This document shows, in pieces, positions 43,604-53,343 of a stretch of DNA of 64,000 nt (its first letter is position 1; each line of letters starts with the position of its first letter). The notes beneath the pieces were generated by a model. That model was not told the DNA's origin. It did not search any database and was given only the letters and a program-made list of their open reading frames with translations. The stretch is from positions 1,054,001 to 1,118,000 of the forward strand of contig OX638136.1 in the NCBI GenBank assembly GCA_951804985.1, given 5' to 3'. The position numbers and the translations under genes were made by a program. Origin of the DNA: Dryomyza anilis. Lineage: Eukaryota; Arthropoda; Insecta; Diptera; Dryomyzidae.

Positions 43604-45440
43604 TGTAATGGCACAAACAAACTTTATTAACAGATATGTTATCTTGTTAATAACATAGACGTTTTACTATTTGATTGAACAGAGTCAAAAGTTGGCTTTT
43701 TAGTTTCTCATGTCTAGTGTTAGTTCAGGCATTATATATCCGGTCTTTCCATTTTCGATTCTCCTTCGGTGAGGTTGCCCTAACCTCATTTTTAAATCCG
43801 AACGAAATAAGTTAATCTGAAGTTATTAAGGGTTTTAAAATTTTGATTTCCACCCATAACTCACCAAAATATTGAACAAAACGTTTATTAAAGGTAAATA
43901 AGTACATGTATGTTTTTTTTCTTAATTCGCTCAAAACCTAACCTTTTTGCAGCAACCCAAAGCAAACTTGGAGACCTTGCTTTCGAAGACCCCACTAGTA
44001 TAGAGGCGGTGAGATCACTTGGGATCCCTCCTCCAGACCTATGGGGCGCAGTTCGGTCGCTTGAAAGGCGAAAAAAATTTCACCAAAAAGGGCTTCAAGC
44101 TTTTAAAGAGCGCTGCCATAAAATAAAACATCAAAATTAAGCTTAAAGCAGAAATTTAAAACTAGTGCAGTGGAAAAAAAAATAATATATAAAAAAAAGG
44201 TTATTAAAAGTTAAACTAATATGTATTTAAAAAAAAAAAACAGTATTAATAATAATTATTAAGAAAGAAAAAGATTTAATGAAGAAAAAAAAAAACAATT
44301 CATTAAAAAAAAAAAAAATTTGATTGAGAAAATAAAATAATTAAATATTATACAAAAAAAAAATATATAAGAATTAATTTTTGCATAAAGTAAATTTAAA
44401 ATAATAAGAAAAAAAAACATGCTAAAAATCGCATGAATAACATAGCATGCCCAAAAGCATTAGAGCTACAACGCACCCTACACGCCCTTATTTTATTTAC
44501 AGCAGCACCGGCTTGTTTGCGCAACAATGTGGGACTCGACCTGGTATGTGAGTGATTTACAGTTCTATATTTATATATTTTTCCCCGCCCATTAAATAAA
44601 AATGGTAATAAAATATTCAAAAATTGATTCTTAAAAGAAAAATAAAAAAAAAGAAAAAAAAATAATTTAAATTTAAACAAAGGAAAAAAAATCAAAACAA
44701 GTATACAAAATCATAAATAAGTTTTTTTTACATAAATAAAATAATAGATAAAAACCTTAACATGCAAAAACAAGAACAAAATTTAGAAAAAAAAAATGTA
44801 AAAAAAAAAAATTTAACATTTCATATTAAATATTACGATTTTTTTTTTCAGTACACAATTTTTTTTATATAAATGTCACTACTGAGAACATGTTTTATTC
44901 TCTTTCATTCCACTACACGCATTTTTTTTAGTAACCTACCTTTTTGAGTAAAGTATTTATACTCCAAAATGGTTAATTACAACCATTTGATTTTTTTTTT
45001 CTGTAATATTTTAAAAAGCAACAACAACAATGAATAAAATGTAAAGTTAATATTTTTACGAATAGTATCGAAATTCGTTAGTTGATTTTGGATGGGCTTG
45101 GGAGAGCAGTTGTCTTCACTTTTTTTTGTGTGTTGCATTTTTGATTTTTTTTTTTTTTTAGTCTGTTATCATTATTGGTACCCTACGATGGTATATTCAG
45201 AAACTCACGTCGATTAATTATCGATGATTAATAATATAAAAATATAATTACAGATTTTTAATTGTTTTGATTTAGTGATTTTTTTTTTTTTTGTTGTCAA
45301 GTGCATGATTTTTTTTATGACCATGTGACAATAGTTTTTGCATGCGTAGAGCAAGATTCACGACACAACCCGCTGAGCATAGACCTGGAATCGCTAGCAT
45401 GCACAACAGCTCTACGTAAACTTAAGTCAGGTCCATGACA
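43604..45440 (+). mobile_element. Long direct repeat / 5' LTR of the RING-bearing element
   Basis: It starts TGTAATGGCACAAACAAAC and ends GTCCATGACA, so TGTxATGG is inverted at the ends. It matches 49929-51912 throughout, with indels. The similarity also includes TTTATTAACAGA just upstream, so the true start may be up to 12 bases earlier. Compared with the right copy it lacks 5 bp near 44014, about 48 bp near 44120 and 58 bp near 45108. At over 1.8 kb it is several times longer than most Ty3 LTRs. It is very A/T-rich apart from a coding-like island at 43953-44140. Confidence 0.75.
43953..44140 (+). pseudogene. Exon-like ORF in left LTR, frameshifted copy
   Basis: The acceptor CTTTTTGCAG precedes the same exon as at 50300-50523. 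Here a 5-bp deletion after GAGGCGGTGAGA shifts the frame and about 48 bp near the end are lost, so the encoded protein is broken. Confidence 0.55.
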
Positions 45441-45810
45441 TAAAGGGTTTTTTTTGCTAACCGACATAAAAGTAATTGAGTCATCTCGATTAAAATGTAA
45501 TACAATATCAGTATTTGGAACAGTTACAAATACAAATAAATAAAGTTATGCGTTATGCCAATATTGTTATGTTTACATTTTATGAATTCTGTTGTGATGA
45601 ACAGTTATGATACATAAAGCGAATTTAATTTTTTTTTGCTACTGTCATAAATAATTACAACAGCTTAGATTATACTCACATACAGATTATTTTGCTATGA
45701 TTTACTATAATTGAATCGCAACACACATTCTTCTTAATTATTAACTAACGAGTGAGATCCGATATTCGCAAAAAAAAAAAGAAAAAAAAAACTTAATTAA
45801 AATTTTTTAA
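45441..45810 (+). other. Leader of the RING-bearing element
   Basis: This 370-bp region between the LTR and the first ATG begins TAAAGGGTTTTTTTTGC. No clear tRNA primer-binding site is visible directly after the LTR. An A-rich run (AAAAAAAAAAAGAAAAAAAAA) and TTTTTTAA precede the ATG. No other frame is supported. Confidence 0.5.
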
Positions 45811-46386
45811 ATGGCGGTACGCCATAGCAATGAAAATTTGTCAGAAATGGACACACCAGGCAATATATGTTCAATTTGTAGTGAAGCAACGACAGAACTT
45901 AATTTTGCTACTACGCCATGTCAGCATGGATTTCATCGTAGCTGTATATCAACTTGGTTATTGGAAAATGTTAACTGCCCTTTATGTAGACAAATATGTG
46001 ACACACAACCACAAAAAGGTTTTGCAGAACAAGACCAGCGTCCAACAATGGATTTAGGCGGCCAAGGAGCCATTCCATAAAACCAAATAAATAGTTTAAA
46101 CAGTCATAATACGCGATCTAGAACGAATCTAGGACAAATCGCGCAAGATTGGCTTATCCCAGACATTTCAACTCAAAATAATTATTATTCGCCTGCTAAT
46201 CCACGCAGACGTGGACGGCCCACTAGTAATTCCAATCGCCAAAATCGTGGCGAAACAAATAACCATAATAATTTCAATCGCCAAAATCGTGGTGAAACAA
46301 ACAATCATAATAAATCTATTCAGCAAAATCGTAACAAATTATTAAAACATCTCGATCATCTAGGCGCGCCAGAGAATATTGGATGA
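45811..46386 (+). CDS. RING-H2 finger ORF in the gag position
   Basis: The ATG at 45811 opens a frame with a perfect RING-H2 finger at residues 20-59: C-x2-C-x13-C-x-H-x2-H-x2-C-x10-C-x2-C (ICSICSE, TTPCQHGFHRSC, NCPLCRQ). Trp49 and Pro57, which usually contact the ubiquitin-conjugating enzyme, are present, so ubiquitin-ligase activity is plausible. A TAA at 46078-46080 interrupts the frame. It then continues in phase for about 100 codons with an AT-hook-like PRRRGRPTS and two 14-residue repeats (NRQNRGETNNHN) before the TGA at 46384-46386. That TGA overlaps the protease ATG (ATGA). No capsid-like domain or zinc knuckle is visible. It lies where a Ty3 element has gag, with protease, RT and integrase downstream in order. 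Confidence 0.85.
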
Positions 46387-46781
46387 ATATTAAAGCTAAA
46401 CGCTATTTGCCTTTATCAGCTATTATTTGTAAACCAGGAGATGTACGACCGTATGCTTCAATTTTTCTCATGGGGAGACAAATGTTTGGTTTGCTCGATT
46501 CAGGTGCGACGTCCAGTTGCATAGGTGGCAAATTTGCTGATGATGTACGAAATAGCAACAAAAATATTAGATCAATTAAGGCCTTCGTTCGGACTGCAGA
46601 CGGAGCTCCACAAGACGTTAAAGGAGTTGTTGTTCTTGACGTGACGTACAAACAAACTACGAAACCGATTGAATTTTTTATCATACCAAATTTGCAACAC
46701 GATATTTTTTTAGGCGTTGATTTTTGGAAAGCTTTCCAAATAGCACCCTCTATCATCTATAGAGACTCATTCATCAGATGA
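46383..46781 (+). CDS. Aspartyl protease of the RING-bearing element
   Basis: The 132-codon frame starts at the ATG that overlaps the preceding stop (ATGA), so reinitiation or frameshifting could couple it to ORF1. It contains MFGLLDSGATSSCIGGKFAD with the DSGAT active site near residue 39 and a matching C-terminal strand (NLQHDIFLGVDFWKAFQIAP), the ILG-type motif of retroelement proteases. Length and order fit a retropepsin that processes the polyprotein. It ends in a stop, after which pol continues in another frame. Confidence 0.85.
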   Translation: MNIKAKRYLPLSAIICKPGDVRPYASIFLMGRQMFGLLDSGATSSCIGGKFADDVRNSNKNIRSIKAFVRTADGAPQDVKGVVVLDVTYKQTTKPIEFFIIPNLQHDIFLGVDFWKAFQIAPSIIYRDSFIR

Positions 46782-48434
46782 AAATGAGCATTTGCTTAGA
46801 CCTGATCAGAGAGAACAATTAAACGCTGCAATTAAAAGTTTTCCATCATTTGAATGTAATGGGCTAGGCAAAACAAATTTTTTAGAACACGTATTTGACC
46901 TTGGATCTACTAATCCTATCAAACAACGCCATTACCCTATTTCTCCAGCGATAGAATAACTTTTGACGCAGGAAATTGATAGAATGATATCTATGGGTGT
47001 GATTGAGGAGTCGAATAGTGCGTGGGAAAGTTAGACTTTGCTTAGACAGTCGTAAGGTAAACTTGGTGAAAGATGCCATCCATTGCCACATATCGAGGGA
47101 ATTTTAAGCCGGCTGCCTCGCGCAGAATTTATTTCAAGCTTAGATTTGAAGGATGCCTTTTGGCCAATCCCTCTTGAAAGAAGTCCGCGGGAGAAAACGG
47201 CATTCACCGTACCAAACAGACCTTTATATCAGTTTACGGTGATGCCGTTTGGGTTGTGTAATGCTCCCCAAACAATGTGTAAGTTTATGGATAAGGTGAT
47301 CCCTTATCATCTAAAGGAGAGGGTTTTCGTTTATTTGGACGACCTCCTTTTATTGTCAGAAACTTTTGAATCCCATGCAGATCTCTTACTTGAAGTTGCA
47401 CACTATATTCGTAAAGCCGGACTTACAATAAACATTTCTAAAATTAAATTTTGCATAAAACATGTCCGCTATCTTGGTTATGTTGTAGGTGGCGGCACAC
47501 TTCAAACGGATCCCGAAAAAATTTCGGCGATGAAAGATTATCCTCCTCCAAAATCCGTGCGGCAATTGCGACGATTTTTGGGGGTGGCTGGTTGGTATCG
47601 GCGTTTTATTGGAAATTTTGCCGATATCACACATCCATTGACCGAACTGTTAAAAAAGTCGCGTACTTTTGAGTGGACAGCGCCAGCACAGGTGTCTTTT
47701 GATCTTTTGAAGGAACGGTTGACTACAGCACCTTTTTTAGCGAACTCTGATTTTTTAAAACCTTTTATCATTCAGTGCGATGCTAGCCAGTATGGAGTAG
47801 GAGCGGTGCTTGCTCAATTAAATGAAAAAAATGAAGAAATTCCTGTGGCATATATGTCTCAAAAACTTAATAAAGCACAACGCAACTACTCCGTAACTGA
47901 GCAGGAATGCCTGGCAGCGGTGCTGGCAGTAAAAAAGTTTAGGGCATACGTAGAAGGTCAGGACTTCACAATAATTACGGACCATGATAGCCTTCGCTGG
48001 CTAATGCGCCAAAGCGATCTAAGCGGACGACTTGCACTCTGGTCGCTAAAATTACAAGCTTTCGTTTTTACCATTCAGCATCGTAAAGGCGGTGCGAATG
48101 TGGTACCCGACGCCCTTTCACGTGTGAATTCTGATAATTGTGATGAATTATGTTCTTTTGAAGTAGTTAATCTACCTCATATAGTGTTAACTTCTGACGC
48201 ATTTGACAGAGTCGAGTATAAAGAAATGCGTAATAAAATAGAGCACGATGCGCAAAAATATCCTGATTTTCAGATCTCTGATAAATACATTTATCATAGA
48301 ACAGAGTATTATACAGGTGACACAGAACAACAGCAATTGGCATGGAAACTTGTTGTGCCTAAAGAATTACAGCAACAAGTTATTCGTAATGCACATGATT
48401 CGCCAATTAGTGCACATGCGGCGTCGCGAAGACA
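46782..48434 (+). pseudogene. Reverse transcriptase-RNase H of the RING-bearing element
   Basis: Pol starts in a frame with GVIEESNSAWES-like sequence that has stops near 46959 and 47034. It is then open from 47083 for 451 codons. RT motifs: SLDLKDAFWPIPLE, VMPFGLCNAPQTM and the catalytic YLDD at about 47332-47343. RNase H: QCDASQYGVGAVLA, NYSVTEQECLAAV, TDHDSLRWLM and VVPDALSRV. It ends in the first half of the integrase zinc domain (NAHDSPISAHAASRR), where the SINE at 48435 interrupts the frame. The fingers region has an internal deletion and stops, so the copy is inactive, but the palm domain is well kept. Confidence 0.9.
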
Positions 48435-48752
48435 ATAATAATATAATATAACAGTTTGGCGCTACAGTCCTGTATAGAACTTCGGCCGAGCTCTCTCACC
48501 ATTTTGAGCTGTGCGTGTTATATTTGTACTTAAAGTGGTGGGACCTACAGTTTATTGCCGAATCCGAACGGCGGGTGAGAGCTTTTTCATAGGCAATGGT
48601 TTTACTCTCGTAGGTTTGCCATTTACTGACGAGAGGTAGCGCGGTATAGAAAAATGTTTCTATGAAAAGATGTTGTTAGCCCCAGTCCAGGCTTGAACCG
48701 GAGACCTTTCGGCTCGCAGTCCAACGCACTAACCACTGAGCTACCGCGGCTA
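48435..48752 (-). mobile_element. tRNA-derived SINE, copy 2, inside integrase
   Basis: It is a full reverse-oriented copy of the SINE at 31282-31589, with the tRNA-like head at 48752-48680 and the ATT/TTA tail at the left. A 13-bp target duplication CGTCGCGAAGACA flanks it (48422-48434 and 48753-48765). Without the insertion and one duplicate, the integrase frame is continuous, so the SINE arrived after the LTR element. Confidence 0.93.
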
Positions 48753-48765
48753 CGTCGCGAAGACA

Positions 48766-49745
48766 GTTGAGAGAATTCGAAGAAATTTTTATTGGTGTGG
48801 TCTTTACAGTTCAGTGCGTAGCTACGTCTTGAGCTGTGAAGTATGTAAAACCACCAAACATTCAACAAAAGTGCTTAGGCCTCCTATGGGTAAATTTATT
48901 CCGGTTGAAAGAATTTTTCAACGTCTGTATGTTCACTTAATCGGTCCATTTCCCCGATCGAAAAACGGACACATTGGTATACTGATTATTTTAGACCATA
49001 TGTCAAAATTCACCTTTCTTTGCCCTTTAAAAAAATTTACAATTTCACCAATAATGAATTTTCTAAAAGAACATGTCTTTGATGTTTTCGGAATTCCTGA
49101 GTTCCTCGTGAGTGATAATGGGAGCCAATTCAAATCTTGCGAATTTGAATCATTTTTAAAAAAGTGTGGCATAAAACACATTTGTACAGCAGTGTACTCA
49201 CCACAAAACAATAGCTCAGAACGAGTTAACCGCTCTATTAATGCTGATTTGCGTGCGTATATTAAAAACGATCAGCGGGAGTGGGACTATCACTTAAGCA
49301 GTATCAATTGTGCACTTCGTAATTCGCTTCACAAAGTCCATATTTTACAGTGTTTGGTCAACACATGTTCACTCACGGTGATAACTATCAGCTTTTTCGA
49401 AATATGAATGTGATTTACGAAGGCAACCCGACAGACCCCAATCAACGTCATGATCACCTTTCGCTTATTCGAGACATCGTTCGAAGTAATATACAAAAAT
49501 CGCATGATTTAAATGTCAAACGTTATAATTTGCGTTCACGACCGGTCAGTTATAATATCGGCGACGAAGTACTTAGGCGCAATTTCGCCCTAAGCAATAA
49601 GGAAAACAACTTTAGTGCAAAACTATCTAAAACATATATTAAAGCACGCGTTCGTGATAAATTAGGAACCGCTTACTACATATTGGAAGACTTAGATGGT
49701 AAACTTCTGGGTACATACCATGCTAAAGATATGCAATCCATGTAA
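48766..49745 (+). pseudogene. Integrase of the RING-bearing element
   Basis: After the SINE the zinc domain continues with LSCEVCKTTK. The core follows: LIGPFPRSKNGHIGILIILD, FLVSDNGSQFKS (second catalytic Asp) and YSPQNNSSERVNRSINADLR (catalytic Glu). The Asp normally found just before LIGPF is His here (CAC codon), so the first catalytic residue is lost. One base is missing near 49338, shifting to the frame 49350-49745, which holds the C-terminal part (NLRSRPVSYNIGDEVLRRNF, then a chromo-like end). The product would normally insert the cDNA into the genome. This copy cannot. Confidence 0.88.
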
Positions 49746-49822
49746 TTTGTGCAATTTTTCAGTGTCTAAAAGAAAAAAAAATAAATTATACGTTACGTGT
49801 ACGTAACATGCGTATCAGTTTT

Positions 49823-49859
49823 TACATACATACATACATCCATACATACATACATACAC
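49823..49859. repeat. (CATA)n microsatellite
   Basis: Nine CATA/CATC units lie in the short 3' untranslated part of the element. No envelope frame exists between the integrase stop and the right LTR. Confidence 0.9.
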
Positions 49860-49928
49860 ATTTTTTTTTTCTTTGAAAAACTGTTTTATGATGGCACAAA
49901 TTTTGTAAAAGAAATTTTTATTAACAGA

Positions 49929-51912
49929 TGTAATGGCACAAACAAACTTTATTAACAGATATGTAGTCATGTTAATAACATAGACGTTTAACTATTTGAT
50001 TGAACAGAGTCAAAAGTTGGGTTTTGACATTTTTTTTTTTCATATTCACCTTTTTATGTCTAGTGTCAGTTCAGGCATTATATATCCGGTCTTTCCATTT
50101 TCGATTCTCCTTCGGTGAGGTTGCCCTAACCTCATTTTTAAATCCGAACGAAATAAGTTAATCTGAAGTTATTAAGGGTTTTAAAATTTTGATTTCCACC
50201 CATAACTCACCAAAATATTGAACAAAACGTTTATTAAAGGTAAATAAGTACATGTATGTTTTTTTTTCTTAATTCGCTCAAAACCTAACCTTTTTGCAGC
50301 AACCCAAAGCAAACTTGGAGCCCTTGCTTTCGAAGACCCCACTAGTATAGAGGCGGTGAGAGTGGATCACTTGGGATCCCTCCTCCAGACCTATGGGGCG
50401 CAGTTCGGCCGCTTGAAAGGCGAAAAAAATTTCACCACAAAGGGCTTCAAGCTTTTAAAGAGCGCTGCCTTAACAACAGCTGGATTATGGGCGCACAACA
50501 TTAAAACAACGATTAAAACATAAAATAAAACATCAAAATTAAGATTAAAGCAGAAATTTAAAACTAGTGCAGTGGAAAAAAAAATATATAAAAAAAGGTT
50601 ATTAAAAGTTAAACTAATATGTATTTAAAAAAAAAAAAAAACAGTATTAATAATAATTATTAAGAAAGAAAAAGATTTAATGAAGAAAAAAAAAAAAAAC
50701 AATTCATTAAAAAAAAAAAAATTTGATTGAGAAAATAAAATAATTAAATATTATACAAAAAAAAAAAAAATAAGAATTAATTTTTGCATAAAGTAAATTT
50801 AAAATAATAAGAAAAAAAAACATGCTAAAAATCGCATGAATAACATAGCATGCCCAAAAGTGCATGCATTAGAGCTACAACGCACCCTACACGCCCTTAT
50901 TTTATTTACAGCAGCACCGGCTTGTTTGCGCAACAATGTGGGACTCGACCTGGTATGTGAGTGATTTACAGTTCAATATTTATATATTTTTCCCCGCCCA
51001 TTAAATAAAAATGGTAATAAAATATTCAAAAATTGATTCTTAAAAGAAAAATAAAAAAAAAAGAAAAAAAAATAATTTAAATTCAATTAAATTTAAACAA
51101 AAGAAAAAAAATCAAAACAAGTATACAAAATCATAAATAAGTTTTTTTTTTATATAAATAAAATAATAGATTAAAACCTTAACATGCAAAAACAAAATTT
51201 AGAAAAAAAATGTAAAAAAAAAGAATTTAACATTTCATATTAAATATTACGATTTTTTTTTCAGTACACATTTTTTTTATATAAATGTCACTACTAAGAT
51301 AAATGAGAACATGTTTTAATCTCTTTCATTCCACTGCACGCATTTTTTTTGTAAACTACCTTTTTGAGTAAAGTATTTATACTCCAAAATGTTTAATTAC
51401 AACAACTATTTGTTTTTTTTTTCTGTAATATTTTAAAAAGCAACAAAAACAATGAATAAAATGTAAAGTTAATATTTTTGCGAATAGTATCGAAACTCGT
51501 TAGTTGATTTTGGATGGGCTTGGGAGAGCATTGGAGATCTCTCATGTTATGGTTGGGTAGGGAGAGGATCGAAGACAATAACAACATCAGTTGTCTTCAC
51601 TTTTTTTTTGTGTGTTGCATTTTTGATTTTTTTTTAAGTCTGTTATCATTATTGGTACCCTACGATGGTATATTCAGAAACTCACGTCGATTAATTATCG
51701 ATGATTAATAATATAAAAATATAATTACAGATTTTTAATTGTTTTGATTTAGTGATTTTTTTTTTGTTGTCAAGTGCATGATTTTTTTATGACCATGTGA
51801 CAATAGTTTTTGCATGCGTAGAGCAAGATTCACGACACAACCCGCTGAGCATAGACCTGGAATCGCTAGCATGCACAACCGCTCTACGTAAACTTAAGTC
51901 AGATCCATGACA
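49929..51912 (+). mobile_element. Long direct repeat / 3' LTR of the RING-bearing element
   Basis: It matches 43604-45440 but keeps three blocks lost there. A purine-rich AAAAGAAA sits about a dozen bases upstream. It begins TGTAATGG and ends CCATGACA. No clear short target duplication was found outside the two repeats, so the flanks may have been rearranged. Confidence 0.75.
50300..50523 (+). CDS. Exon-like ORF inside the right LTR, intact
   Basis: A donor (TTAAAG/GTAAATAAG, intron start 50240) and an acceptor (CTTTTTGCAG ending 50299) would splice out a 60-nt intron. The downstream exon is open for 74 codons to the TAA at 50521-50523. It encodes SKLGALAFEDPTSIEAVRVD, HLGSLLQTYGAQFGRLKGEK and LLKSAALTTAGLWAHNIKTT, an ordinary, non-repetitive protein sequence of higher GC content than the LTR around it. 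The upstream exon is open back to a TAA near 50160 but has no ATG. It could be a captured host exon or an element-specific product. I do not recognise the protein. Confidence 0.5.
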
Positions 51913-51941
51913 AAATATGGATATAAAATGACTGGAAAAAC

Positions 51942-52078
51942 TTGAGCGATTGAAAGTTTGTAGTTATTTTCGGGATTCGTATATCCTGATGACCTATATA
52001 CCACTTTTAATGGTAATCACACATATGTGTAGGGTATTTATAGTCAGCTTAGACCGACTATAATTATAATAATCCTGC
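51942..52078 (-). mobile_element. DINE-1-like 5' fragment
   Basis: The stretch from GAGCGATTGAAAGTTTGTAG to GACCGACTATAATTATAATA matches the 5' part of the 15734-16250 copy in the same orientation. It ends abruptly on both sides. Confidence 0.65.
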
Positions 52079-52254
52079 GCTCGTTCTCCAATTTATTTAT
52101 TCCCCTAGTTTTAATTTTAAATTCTTTGTTTTTTTTTTATATCTGGTAAAAATTTGTTATTTTATACCTGTTTTTTTTATTTTATTTATTCTACTAATAT
52201 ATAATGTTTTTTTGGATTTTAACTGTATTATATATTTATATATCTTTCACTGAA

Positions 52255-53343
52255 AATTTCCCCTTGAATCGCATCTCTTGCAAGTGTTCCTCATCAGCGG
52301 TTTTGGCTGCTTCATCCCGTAAGAAAGACAACTGACTGAACTGCTTTCAGCTATACCGAAGAAAACTCCAGAAGCCCAATGCGTCCGTTGAGCACAAGTG
52401 TGTTGGTTCGCGGATAAATACGCAATCCCACCTCCTTGATCGTCTTGTCGTTCACAATGATCTCTGCAATGTGATAATACGATTATTATTGCAAAATACT
52501 TGCACATCATTGTCTGCAGTTTGATGGAGTTTTGCAATTCAGGCCGATCGACGTTCCACTGAACGAGCACCGATTCCAACCCCCTGCTGTACATGCTGAT
52601 GCTTATTGCAGTGAAACTGTATATTTGTGATCCATAAATTGATACCAATGAAAGATGCGACCGTTTCCAACACCCGTCGCTACCCTTTCCACAACAAGAT
52701 GTAGGCGCACCACATGATGTGCATTACTGGAAACTAAATAAAAAATAATCAATTAAAAAACAAAATACTTACCAAAAGCGTTTTTTAAAGATCCAAAGAA
52801 ATTATCTTGCCAGATGATTAAAGTTATTAGTGACCACAGCGACCGAAGGCAACTTTTGTCTACAAAATAAATAAAAATGGTTGAAAAAATAGTGTTGCTA
52901 TTTCTTAATATTTTAGGAATTTGTACAATATACTACTTTTTTTAATATGTACGTATCGTCAATCCAGAATTGTTTTGTCCCAATAGGCAAATAAATTGTA
53001 CATTATTTATTCTTAAAATATGCACGATAACTATTTGAAGTAAAATAATTTTCAAGTGACGTATATACTGGAAATAAATAAATATTACATTACACAAAAA
53101 ACTACTACATAACATGATCTAAAAATAATTTATTCGCATTACAAAATGTATTAAATAAAAAAAAAATATTATAAAAATACATTAATAGATTACTAATAGT
53201 ACTTAATTTTGGATTTGTAATAATAAAATTAAAAAATATATCATTAGAGATTTGTAATAGTAGGATATTGTAGAATAATTTGGAAAAAATATATTATTTT
53301 AAATTTTATTTTGATTAATTTGATTTCAAATTGTTTTTGTATA
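52255..53343. repeat. Direct duplicate of 31735-32875 (copy B)
   Basis: It is collinear with copy A. The same minus-strand exons are present (around 52860-52780 and below 52735) with several amino-acid changes and small indels that break the later segments, so both copies appear non-functional. It continues without interruption into 53343-55735, while copy A is cut by the LTR element at the equivalent point. Confidence 0.85.
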
